NCBI GenBank assembly: GCA_964442185.1
Contig: CAYTWT010000233.1
Span: forward strand, 1 to 5,099
Source of the DNA: CADEEV01 sp964442185
Lineage (GTDB): Bacteria > Acidobacteriota > Vicinamibacteria > Fen-336
Direction: 5' to 3'
DNA length: 5,099 bases
In this document: in pieces, positions 1 through 5,099 of the stretch
Position numbering within the stretch: the stretch's first letter is position 1
Layout of the letters: each line of letters starts with the position of its first letter
Program-made: the position numbers and the translations under genes
Notes under the pieces: model-generated
Database searches by the model: none
Told to the model about the DNA's origin: nothing
Seen by the model: only the letters and a program-made list of their open reading frames with translations

Positions 1-265
1 ACCTTCCGTGACGACGACGATGTCCGCGGGCTGACCCAGGCCGGACAGCGCGCGGTAGATGGCCTGCGAGGTCCGAATGCGATGCACGCCATCCTGCGCC
101 ACCACAAGCACATCGAGATCGCTGTCGGGCCCCATCGTCCCGGGTCCCACGCGCCGATGAACCGAAAAGAACGATGCGCTTGGGCGCGATCACAGAACGA
201 ATCCTGCGCACGAGGTCCTCAAGCACGTTCGAACTTGGGCTCAGCGCAACGACGACGTTGGTCAT
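1..265 (-). pseudogene. MNT-type nucleotidyltransferase domain gene, frameshifted and cut by the window edge
   Basis: Reading leftward from ATG 265-263, the product begins MTNVVVALSPSSNVLEDLVR and reaches IVLFGSSARGT, the first half of the minimal nucleotidyltransferase (pol-beta fold) signature GS...DxD. The second half, GPDSDLDVLVVAQDG, is in a different frame, starting near 135. It stays open to the window edge (...RALSGLGQPADIVVVTEG). The frame changes at 137-148, where GTCCC occurs twice (plus strand GTCCCGGGTCCC). Removing 7 bases restores an uninterrupted ARGTMGPDSDLDVLVV, the usual form of this motif, with the metal-binding aspartates at codons 120-118 and 114-112. Proteins of this family nucleotidylate a partner, often a HEPN toxin encoded next door; any such partner would lie left of base 1 or elsewhere. 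The start overlaps the upstream frame's stop as ATGA. I infer an inactivated gene; an assembly error is the main alternative. Family assignment is firm, pseudogene status moderately so. Confidence 0.72.
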
Positions 266-447
266 GTCGACAATGGTACGACGAGACCGGGCGACCCATG
301 CAACGAAAGCGCGCTACCCTCGCTCAGGCTGAGCACTCGCCGCTTCGTTTCCTCAAGCGCCCCGGGAAAAGCCGCGCCCTTTCCGGCTCCGGCTGCGAGC
401 GCCGCTCGGGTCGCGCTCCGATCCGGGTCCGCTGCCAGGGCCTCCAC
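262..447 (-). CDS. Small hypothetical protein, 61 aa, overlapping the nucleotidyltransferase start
   Basis: I do not recognise this protein. It would start at GTG 447-445, 25 bases after the amidohydrolase stop. Its TGA (264-262) overlaps the nucleotidyltransferase ATG (265-263) as ATGA, a classic sign of translational coupling. Most codons end in G or C, as expected for a real gene in this DNA. The product is Ala/Arg-rich (VEALAADPDRSATRAALAAG...) with no signal peptide, membrane segment or cysteine. It has none of the R-x(4-6)-H motif expected of a HEPN partner. The frame is open further upstream, reading SSQDKKQRRF just before the GTG, but holds no ATG, GTG or TTG there before it becomes an obvious shadow of the amidohydrolase. 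No clear Shine-Dalgarno precedes the GTG. It may be a degraded or spurious frame, so the call rests mainly on the overlap. Confidence 0.33.
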   Translation of the reverse strand: MEALAADPDRSATRAALAAGAGKGAAFPGALEETKRRVLSLSEGSALSLHGSPGLVVPLST

Positions 448-472
448 AAAGCGTCGCTGCTTCTTGTCCTGA

Positions 473-2203
473 CTACTTCCAATCAGGCGATTGGTAGACC
501 ACCTTTCCAGCCACCATCGTGATCCATACCTTCGTCTGGCCGATCTTGTGGGTGTCGGTCTGAAACAGATCTTGCGAGACCAGAATCATGTCAGCCAATT
601 TGCCAGGCTCGAGCGCGCCTTCTGTCTTCTCCCGACGGCCGGCAAAGGCGCCGCCCAACGTATAGCCATCAATCGCCTGTGCAAGCGAAAGCCTCTCTTG
701 AGGATGCCAGCCACCGGCGGGGGTGCCCTCGGTGGTTTCGCGGCTGAGGAGGAACTGCAGGGCGGGCCACGGGTTCAAAGTCACCACCGGCCAATCGCTG
801 CCCAAGGACAAATGGCCACCAGCCGAGAGGATGCTGAGCCAGGGGAACGCCTGTTTGGCGCGTTCAGGGCCGACGTTGGCAGACCACACGTGCAGCATGC
901 TGTCGTTTGGATAGGCGTGCAGCGGCTGCATGCTGGCGATCACTCCCAGATTGCCGAAACGCGGGATATCGTCGGCGCTGGGAGCTTCGATATGTTCGAT
1001 GCGGTCCCGGGCGTCAAGATGGTTGTTGGTCTCGCGCATTTGCCGAAAGGTGTCGAGCGCGATGCGGATCGCGCGATCCCCGATCGCATGCGTGAATACT
1101 TGAAACCCGCGCCGGTCCACTTCGAGCACAGCCTGCTTGTATTTCACGGGGTCCCAGTTGATGGGCCCGCTGCTCGGATCGTTGGCGTACGGCGCTAGCA
1201 TCGTGGCGGTGTGGGTTTCGATCAAGCCGTCGAGCATGAACTTGCAGGTGCCGGCGTCGAGCCACTCGTCGTGATAGGTCTGGCGGGCTTGCTCCATGGC
1301 ATTGATGGCTGTGGTCGTCAGTTCCGGCGGATCGATGAAATTGGCCACGTAGAAGCGCAAGCTGAGTTGGTTCTCGCGTCGCAACTGGTTCAGCAGCTCC
1401 AAGCTCGCCGTGTCGCCGCCCGCGCTGTGGACGCGAACCAGGCCCAGGCTATTGGCGTACTGAATGCCCCGCCGCAACGCTTCGAGTGTTTCTTCCCGCG
1501 TTGGCTTGGGGAGGAGGCGGCTTACTAGATCGCCGGCTGCCGTTTCCTTCAATGCTCCCGTGGCCTCGCCGGTCTTCGGATCTCTGACGATTTCGCCATT
1601 CGGGGGGCTCGGAGTGTCTCGCGTGACGCCAGCCATCTGGAGAGCCTTGCCGTTCGCCCAGAACGTGTGGCCGTTGTAATCGGTCAAGAAGACCGGACGA
1701 TCGGAGACGACTTGATCGATGTACTTCTTGTCGGGCAGTCCAGCGGCGCCGAAGACCGGATACGTCCAGCCGCCGCCCAGGATCCACGGTGCTTCGGGAT
1801 GGGCGGCCGCGTAGTCCTTGATCCTCGCTTGATATTCGGCAAGTGTCTTCGCGTCATCCAGGGTCACCTGCTGGAGGCGAAACGAAGCTTCGGTGAAGTG
1901 CGTGTGGGTGTCGGTGAAACCGGGCAGGAGCATGCGACCCTGGGCATCGATCACGCTCGTGGCAGGACCGCGATAGGCGGCAATCTCCTTCTCTGATCCA
2001 ACGGCCAGGATCTTCTCGCCGCGAACGGCCACCGCTTCGGCCCACGGCTGCTGCACATTCATCGTATAGACCTTGGCGTGCAAAATGACGGTGTCCGCCG
2101 GAGTACTCGTTTCCTGAGCTGGCAACCCACCTGCCATCAGACACACGGCTGCCGCCGCGGCTGAAATCACTGACGCCTGCGTCGTCATCCGATTCAATGC
2201 CAT
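473..2203 (-). CDS. Exported amidohydrolase family 3 (YtcJ-like) metal-dependent hydrolase
   Basis: A 576-residue protein of usual length for amidohydrolase family 3, a TIM-barrel group that hydrolyses C-N bonds of amides or formamides; its substrate cannot be read from sequence. Residues about 10-30 form an Ala-rich signal peptide, with likely cleavage after LPAQ (30), so the enzyme probably works in the periplasm or outside. The small N-terminal beta-domain follows (ADTVILHAKVYTM). Metal-site and barrel motifs come in the expected order: GFTDTHTHF (95-103; H100, H102), YNGHTFWANGKAL (176-188), GALKE (216-220), KFMLDGLIE (321-329), THAIGDRAI (371-379; H372), RIEHIE (401-406; H404) and GSDWPV (468-473; D470). 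The closing strand GKLADMILV (534-542) completes the fold. All key residues look intact. ATG 2203 is preferred over Met6 because GGGAG precedes it by 11 bases. The gene is lower in GC than the upstream peptidase gene and separated from it by 95 bases, so it is probably its own transcription unit. Confidence 0.93.
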   Translation of the reverse strand: MALNRMTTQASVISAAAAAVCLMAGGLPAQETSTPADTVILHAKVYTMNVQQPWAEAVAVRGEKILAVGSEKEIAAYRGPATSVIDAQGRMLLPGFTDTHTHFTEASFRLQQVTLDDAKTLAEYQARIKDYAAAHPEAPWILGGGWTYPVFGAAGLPDKKYIDQVVSDRPVFLTDYNGHTFWANGKALQMAGVTRDTPSPPNGEIVRDPKTGEATGALKETAAGDLVSRLLPKPTREETLEALRRGIQYANSLGLVRVHSAGGDTASLELLNQLRRENQLSLRFYVANFIDPPELTTTAINAMEQARQTYHDEWLDAGTCKFMLDGLIETHTATMLAPYANDPSSGPINWDPVKYKQAVLEVDRRGFQVFTHAIGDRAIRIALDTFRQMRETNNHLDARDRIEHIEAPSADDIPRFGNLGVIASMQPLHAYPNDSMLHVWSANVGPERAKQAFPWLSILSAGGHLSLGSDWPVVTLNPWPALQFLLSRETTEGTPAGGWHPQERLSLAQAIDGYTLGGAFAGRREKTEGALEPGKLADMILVSQDLFQTDTHKIGQTKVWITMVAGKVVYQSPDWK

Positions 2204-2214
2204 GTATTCAGTCG

Positions 2215-2219
2215 CTCCC
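2215..2219 (-). promoter_or_regulatory. Ribosome binding site of the amidohydrolase gene
   Basis: On the minus strand GGGAG lies 11 bases before ATG 2203. The spacing is slightly long, but nothing comparable precedes the alternative Met6, so it supports the upstream start and the full signal peptide. Confidence 0.45.
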
Positions 2220-2258
2220 GTTAACAGTTCGCAGTCAGGCGGTGGTCAAGAGACACCT

Positions 2259-2267
2259 GGTATATCA
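2259..2267 (-). promoter_or_regulatory. Possible extended -10 promoter element for the amidohydrolase gene
   Basis: The 95-base gap 2204-2298 between the peptidase stop and the amidohydrolase start contains, on the minus strand, TGATATACC: an extended -10 (TG-n-TATACC) with no good -35. A start about 7 bases downstream would leave a leader near 50 nt that includes the GGGAG site. The match is weak and unsupported by other evidence. Confidence 0.2.
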
Positions 2268-2298
2268 CCGCGCGGCCTCTGATCTCATGAAGAAGTCG

Positions 2299-3348
2299 CT
2301 AACGCTCGTCTGGGCTCTCGCAGCCTCGCTGCGCTTGACCCAAGCCTTCGAGTAGCTCGGCCCGCGTCTGCTCGGATACGTCGGGCCCGGCAAGGGCCTC
2401 CTGAAAGATCCGGGCCGCATCGTCGCATCGGCCCTGGGCCATCCAGATGCGGCCAAGCGTATCCTGAGCCAGGGCCTGATCGGCTCCCGGCTGACTGGCA
2501 GCCTTCGCGGCCAGTTCCTCCGCTTCGGCGAGCCGAGTCCCCTCTTCAAGGAGGAGCCAGGCGAGGTTGTTCAGAGCATCCCGATCGTCGGGCGCGGTCG
2601 TGAGCGCCTTGCGGTAGGCCTTCTCGGCCTCCTCTCGCTTCCCCTGGCGTGCCTCTGCATTGCCGAGATCAACCCACGCCCGCACGGATTCGGGGTGCGT
2701 GGCGAGCGTCTCGTGGTAGATCGCGGCCGCTTCTTCCGGCCGACCGGAGCGCTCCCGCTCCACACCGCGCTGGAGATTGGCGGTCAGGTCCGACTTTGGC
2801 CTGACGAGGAAGAGCGCATGACCCGCGCCGCTCCAGCTCCTCTCGAGTCCTGCGAGCGAGGCCCAGCGGGCCTTTCCGTCGCCGAACTGAAAGCGAAAGA
2901 GCTGGCGGCCCGGATCGTAACCGTCCACCACGACGTAGTGGTAGATGTCGTGTCGGGCGTCCGGCGCATCGAACAGCCTCAACATCAGGATAACCGGGCG
3001 CCCAGCCTCGATCTCGCTCCTGGCCCTCTCCCCGGTACCCTCGACCAGGGACGCGTCGAAGCCACGCTGCCGCGCCGCTAGAAGCAGGTCCACAGAGAGG
3101 ACGCCGCCGCCCGGGGCCCTGGGAAGCGCAGCGGCGAGCTCCGCCTCGGAGACCGAGTCCCCGTAAGCACCCAACACGAGGGACAGGCTCGCGGGCCCGC
3201 ATCGGTCGACTCCGAAATGGCGTACGGGAACGCCTTCGATGACCTTCGCCTCGGGGCTTGGCGGCCGGGACGTCGGGGCCAGCGTCGCGCAGGCGGTCAA
3301 CAGGACCGGGGCGAGGAACGCGAGGCCAGCCCGGCAAGCGGTCCGCAC
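2299..3348 (-). CDS. PA2778-family lipoprotein: C39-like cysteine peptidase domain with TPR repeats
   Basis: Starting at GTG 3348, the product has 349 residues. It opens with a short basic n-region (MRTACR), a hydrophobic stretch and a lipobox LLTAC (Cys20), so it is probably a lipoprotein facing the periplasm; Ala at +2 would allow outer-membrane sorting. A papain-fold peptidase domain like family C39 follows: VDRCGPASLSLVL carries the candidate nucleophile Cys50, HYVVVDGYD the histidine (137), and FQFGDGK a candidate aspartate (157). Residues about 188-323 hold three to four TPR units (for example VRAWVDLGNAEARQGK and ALNNLAWLLLEEG), a surface for protein binding. This order matches the PA2778 family of Pseudomonas, whose function is not established. 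The frame can be extended to a TTG at 3417, but that would overlap the upstream gene and bury the lipobox behind a charged segment, so I prefer GTG 3348. It lies 14 bases after the PA2779-type gene, hence one operon. Proteolytic activity is inferred, not shown. Confidence 0.85.
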   Translation of the reverse strand: MRTACRAGLAFLAPVLLTACATLAPTSRPPSPEAKVIEGVPVRHFGVDRCGPASLSLVLGAYGDSVSEAELAAALPRAPGGGVLSVDLLLAARQRGFDASLVEGTGERARSEIEAGRPVILMLRLFDAPDARHDIYHYVVVDGYDPGRQLFRFQFGDGKARWASLAGLERSWSGAGHALFLVRPKSDLTANLQRGVERERSGRPEEAAAIYHETLATHPESVRAWVDLGNAEARQGKREEAEKAYRKALTTAPDDRDALNNLAWLLLEEGTRLAEAEELAAKAASQPGADQALAQDTLGRIWMAQGRCDDAARIFQEALAGPDVSEQTRAELLEGLGQAQRGCESPDER

Positions 3349-3362
3349 GGACGCCCGACTCG

Positions 3363-3725
3363 TCAGAAGACGGCGGCGAGGATCGACACGGCCAGCAAGA
3401 TCCCGAGGAGGATCCAAATGTATTTGGGAACGTCGCCCGCAGCCTGGATCTGCTCGATGTTCGAGGCGAGCGAGCGGAGGTCATCGGTCGAGAGCTTCTC
3501 CAGGCGCTGCTCGACCGCCTCGGACGGAAGTCCCTGTGCGGCCAGGGCCCTCGCCACTTCGCTCCGAGCCAGGAGATCCTTGATCTGTACGAGGTCAGCC
3601 TCGCGCGCCTGGGCCGCGGCTGGCTCCTCGGCCTTCGAGGGGATCACCGAGGCAAGCAGCGGCGATGACAGCCCGAGCATCACCAGCAGGGCCAGCGCCG
3701 CTCGTCGAAGGGGCTTGGCGTTCAT
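3363..3725 (-). CDS. PA2779-family small envelope protein, first gene of the operon
   Basis: A 120-residue protein with two hydrophobic segments: an N-terminal signal or anchor (MNAKPLRRAALALLVMLG to about residue 25) and a C-terminal membrane span (about 102-119, IWILLGILLAVSILAAVF). Between them lies an acidic helical stretch with DLLARSEVARALAAQGL and a RLEKLSTDDLRSLASNI helix. This pattern, and its position directly upstream of a PA2778-type peptidase gene, fits the PA2779 family (DUF6627). The function is unknown; a membrane partner or substrate of the downstream peptidase is a reasonable guess. I chose ATG 3725-3723 because it begins a well-formed signal sequence. The frame continues upstream into the insertion sequence to ATG 3770, which would add 15 IS-encoded residues (MMTPSALFHQIRDTT). 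The IS left end abuts ATG 3725, so the native leader is missing. Only a weak AGAGA in IS sequence could act as ribosome site. Confidence 0.8.
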   Translation of the reverse strand: MNAKPLRRAALALLVMLGLSSPLLASVIPSKAEEPAAAQAREADLVQIKDLLARSEVARALAAQGLPSEAVEQRLEKLSTDDLRSLASNIEQIQAAGDVPKYIWILLGILLAVSILAAVF

Positions 3726-3753
3726 GGTCGTGTCTCTGATCTGGTGGAAAAGT
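3726..3753 (+). repeat. Left terminal inverted repeat of the IS256-family element
   Basis: GGTCGTGTC, seven variable bases, then TGGTGGAAAAGT. Aligned with the inverted right end, 23 of 28 positions match: 9 of 9, 2 of 7 and 12 of 12. The TGTGGAAAA-like inner block resembles that of other IS256-family ends. Confidence 0.8.
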
Positions 3754-3763
3754 GCTGAAGGCG

Positions 3764-3776
3764 TCATCATCCGGCG
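3764..3776 (+). repeat. Left subterminal inverted repeat
   Basis: TCATCATCCGGCG here; the last 12 bases (3765-3776) recur inverted at 5051-5062. The distance from the terminal repeat differs by two bases between the ends. It may be a second transposase-binding site or an extension of the terminal repeat. Confidence 0.6.
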
Positions 3777-3799
3777 CAGTTGTAGTCAAACACGACTGC

Positions 3800-3817
3800 G
3801 CCCGCTTGCCGGCGGGC
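3800..3817 (+). promoter_or_regulatory. Hairpin in the transposase leader, just before the ribosome binding site
   Basis: GCCCGC (3800-3805) pairs perfectly with GCGGGC (3812-3817) around a 6-base loop TTGCCG. The 3' arm ends 3 bases before GGAGG. It has no U-tract, so it is not an ordinary terminator. A role in limiting transposase translation from read-through mRNA is known for some other IS families but is only inferred here. Confidence 0.35.
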
Positions 3818-3820
3818 TCC

Positions 3821-3825
3821 GGAGG
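3821..3825 (+). promoter_or_regulatory. Ribosome binding site of the transposase gene
   Basis: GGAGG stands 8 bases before ATG 3834, close to ideal spacing, and fixes the transposase start. Confidence 0.75.
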
Positions 3826-3833
3826 ATGACGCC

Positions 3834-5042
3834 ATGTCGAACGATAGCAGGGGCGGTGTAGTTGGAGAAGCGCCTGAGCTGGGCGCGGACACCATCGAGC
3901 AGCGGATGCGGGAACGCATCCGGGCCACGATCGAGATAGTCGTGGAGGAGGAGCTGGCGGCGGCGCTTGGAGCGGGGCCGTCATCGCGGGTGGAGGAACG
4001 GCGCGGGTATCGCCACGGCACCCGAGAGCGCACCCTGACCACGACGCTGGGTCCGGCGACCTTCGAGATGCCGAGGGCACGCCTCGTGGCCGCGGACGGC
4101 GCTCGGAAGGAATGGCGGAGCGAGACCGTCCGGCGATATGAGCGACGGACGGCACGCTTGGACGAAGCCATCCTCGGCGTATACCTGTGCGGCGCGAACA
4201 CCCGTCGGATCCGCGGCGCGCTGGCTCCGATACTGCGAGGTGGGCCGCTGTCGAAGGACGCGGTCTCTCGGCTGGTGGGACGGCTCGCCCAAGACTTCAC
4301 CGCCTGGTCCGAGCGCGACCTGGCGGGCGAGGCGATCCGCTACCTGATCCAGGACGGCTGGTATCCCAAGGTGCGCATCGGCAAGCGGCGCGTGGTCGTG
4401 CCCGTGCTCGTCACCCTGGGTGTCCGCGACGACGGTGAGCGGCTCATCCTCGACATGCGCATGGCCGGTGAGGAGAGCGGTGCTTCATGGAGCGAGGTCC
4501 TGGCCAGCCTGACGCGGCGCAAGATGAGCACGCCGGTGCTGGCAATCATCGACGGGAACCCTGGCCTGCACGCGGCCCTCGAGAAGCAGTGGCCTTCCAT
4601 CGGCATTCAGAGGTGCACGGCGCACAAGCTGAGAAACCTCACGTCGAAAGCGCCCGCGGGTCTGCGGGAAGAGCTGAAAGAAGACTACCGCCGTATGGTC
4701 TACGCCGAAGATGCGGCGGCGATCGAGAAGGCACGTACGGCGTTCGCTCGGAAGTGGAAGCTTCGTTGCCCGCCGGTGATCGCCAGCTTCGTCGAGGCGG
4801 GTGATGAGCTCTTCACGTTCACCCGCTTTCCGAAGTCGCAGTGGAAGGCCCTGCGCACGACCAACGCCCTCGAGCGCATCAACGGGGAGTTTCGGCGGCG
4901 CACCAAGACGCAGTCCAGCCTGCCCAGCAGCGACGCCGTGATCTTGCTTCTCTTTGGACTGCTACGAAGCGGCGCCGTCAAGCTTCGCAGGATGGATGGA
5001 TGGGAAGACATGCCGCGCGCTGCGGCACGGAAGATCGCGTAG
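3834..5042 (+). CDS. IS256-family DDE transposase, full length
   Basis: A 402-residue transposase, the usual size for the IS256 (Mutator-like) family, that cuts and rejoins the ends of its own element. The N-terminal part (1-130) holds acidic and basic helices, including RRGYRHGTRERTL (57-69), and probably binds the repeats. Catalytic residues fit D-D-E: Asp174 in YLIQDGWYPKVR, Asp240 in AIIDGNPGLHAAL and Glu347 in RTTNALERINGEFRRR. Spacings of 66 and 107 are typical. The conserved C-x2-H of the family is RCTAHKLRNL (Cys261, His264). No stop or frameshift interrupts the gene, and GGAGG precedes the ATG. It is transcribed away from the neighbouring genes. No terminator is visible in the 29 bases between its TAG and the right repeat. 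No convincing promoter was found in the 107-base leader. Confidence 0.95.
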   Translation: MSNDSRGGVVGEAPELGADTIEQRMRERIRATIEIVVEEELAAALGAGPSSRVEERRGYRHGTRERTLTTTLGPATFEMPRARLVAADGARKEWRSETVRRYERRTARLDEAILGVYLCGANTRRIRGALAPILRGGPLSKDAVSRLVGRLAQDFTAWSERDLAGEAIRYLIQDGWYPKVRIGKRRVVVPVLVTLGVRDDGERLILDMRMAGEESGASWSEVLASLTRRKMSTPVLAIIDGNPGLHAALEKQWPSIGIQRCTAHKLRNLTSKAPAGLREELKEDYRRMVYAEDAAAIEKARTAFARKWKLRCPPVIASFVEAGDELFTFTRFPKSQWKALRTTNALERINGEFRRRTKTQSSLPSSDAVILLLFGLLRSGAVKLRRMDGWEDMPRAAARKIA

Positions 5043-5050
5043 AGTGCTCA

Positions 5051-5062
5051 CGCCGGATGATG
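5051..5062 (-). repeat. Right subterminal inverted repeat
   Basis: CGCCGGATGATG, the inverted copy of CATCATCCGGCG at 3765-3776, located just after the transposase stop. Confidence 0.6.
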
Positions 5063-5071
5063 GTGCTCCAG

Positions 5072-5099
5072 ACTTTTCCACCACACGGGCGACACGACC
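5072..5099 (-). repeat. Right terminal inverted repeat of the IS256-family element
   Basis: ACTTTTCCACCA, seven variable bases, then GACACGACC: the inverted counterpart of the left end. It finishes on the final base of the window, so more outer bases cannot be excluded. Confidence 0.78.

Larger units (their letters stand above)
3726..5099 (+). mobile_element. IS256-family insertion sequence, apparently complete (about 1374 bp)
   Basis: A single transposase gene (3834-5042) lies between inverted repeats 3726-3753 and 5072-5099. Overall length, one-ORF layout, DDE transposase and terminal repeats of 25-30 bp all fit the IS256 family. The outermost bases read inward GGTCGTGTC on both sides. The right repeat ends on the window's last base, so the true outer limits could lie slightly further out, and the target duplication cannot be read. 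The transposase frame is intact and its catalytic residues are present, so the element looks potentially active. It sits directly against the start codon of the PA2779-type gene. Confidence 0.85.

Noticed and set aside
82..522. Plus-strand open frame of 146 codons
   Set aside because: It lies antisense to the nucleotidyltransferase motifs and the end of the amidohydrolase, is rich in Arg/Ser/His without any domain pattern, and has no ribosome site.
491..1198. Plus-strand open frame of 235 codons inside the amidohydrolase
   Set aside because: It is antisense to clear catalytic motifs of the amidohydrolase; long antisense frames are common in GC-rich DNA.
2221..2249. TTGACC-17-TGTTAA promoter-like pair on the minus strand before the amidohydrolase
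   Set aside because: The -10 matches only 3 of 6, and a start about 7 bases downstream would remove the GGGAG ribosome site from the mRNA.
2319..2333. Perfect 6-bp stem CGCAGC/GCTGCG near the end of the peptidase gene
   Set aside because: It lies within coding sequence and is not followed by a T-run on the minus strand, so it is not called a terminator.
2669..3484. Minus-strand open frame of 271 codons across the peptidase gene
   Set aside because: It is a frame shadow of the PA2778-type and PA2779-type genes, dominated by Arg/Pro/Gly, with no recognisable motif.
3784..3789. Outward-facing TTGACT (-35-like) in the IS left end, which could form a promoter for the PA2779-type gene
   Set aside because: No -10-like hexamer occurs 16-18 bases downstream, so a complete promoter is not supported.
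3767..4300. Minus-strand open frame of 177 codons antisense to the transposase
   Set aside because: Low-complexity Ser/Arg-rich product opposite an intact transposase, with no start signal; a composition artefact.

Overview
The window is GC-rich bacterial DNA. Hand counts of sampled 60-base stretches gave about 62% GC in the amidohydrolase gene and about 73% in the peptidase gene. Gene families and composition fit a high-GC Gram-negative such as an acidobacterium, myxobacterium-like deltaproteobacterium or gammaproteobacterium. Nothing here fixes the taxon, so this is only a loose inference. There are no rRNA or tRNA genes and no CRISPR array.

Layout: everything from 1 to 3725 reads leftward on the minus strand, and 3726-5099 is a rightward-reading insertion sequence. 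In minus-strand transcription order, the leftward genes are: a small envelope protein of the PA2779 type (3725-3363); a lipoprotein with a C39-like cysteine peptidase domain and TPR repeats of the PA2778 type (3348-2299, 14 bases downstream); a 95-base gap; a large exported amidohydrolase of the YtcJ/amidohydrolase-3 group (2203-473); a weakly supported 61-residue reading frame (447-262); and a minimal nucleotidyltransferase gene (from 265, running off the left edge). The nucleotidyltransferase frame is broken by a 7-base near-duplication inside its active-site motif.

The right part is an apparently full-length IS256-family element. Its intact 402-residue DDE transposase lies between imperfect terminal inverted repeats of about 28 bp. 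The left repeat abuts the ATG of the PA2779-type gene, so the native leader of the two-gene envelope operon has apparently been displaced by IS sequence. The right repeat ends on the last base of the window, so the target duplication cannot be read here, although its sequence can be predicted.

I see no wholly new system. The points most worth a second look are the IS insertion at the start codon of the PA2779/PA2778 pair, the 7-base duplication frameshift in the nucleotidyltransferase, and the poorly understood PA2779/PA2778 pair itself.
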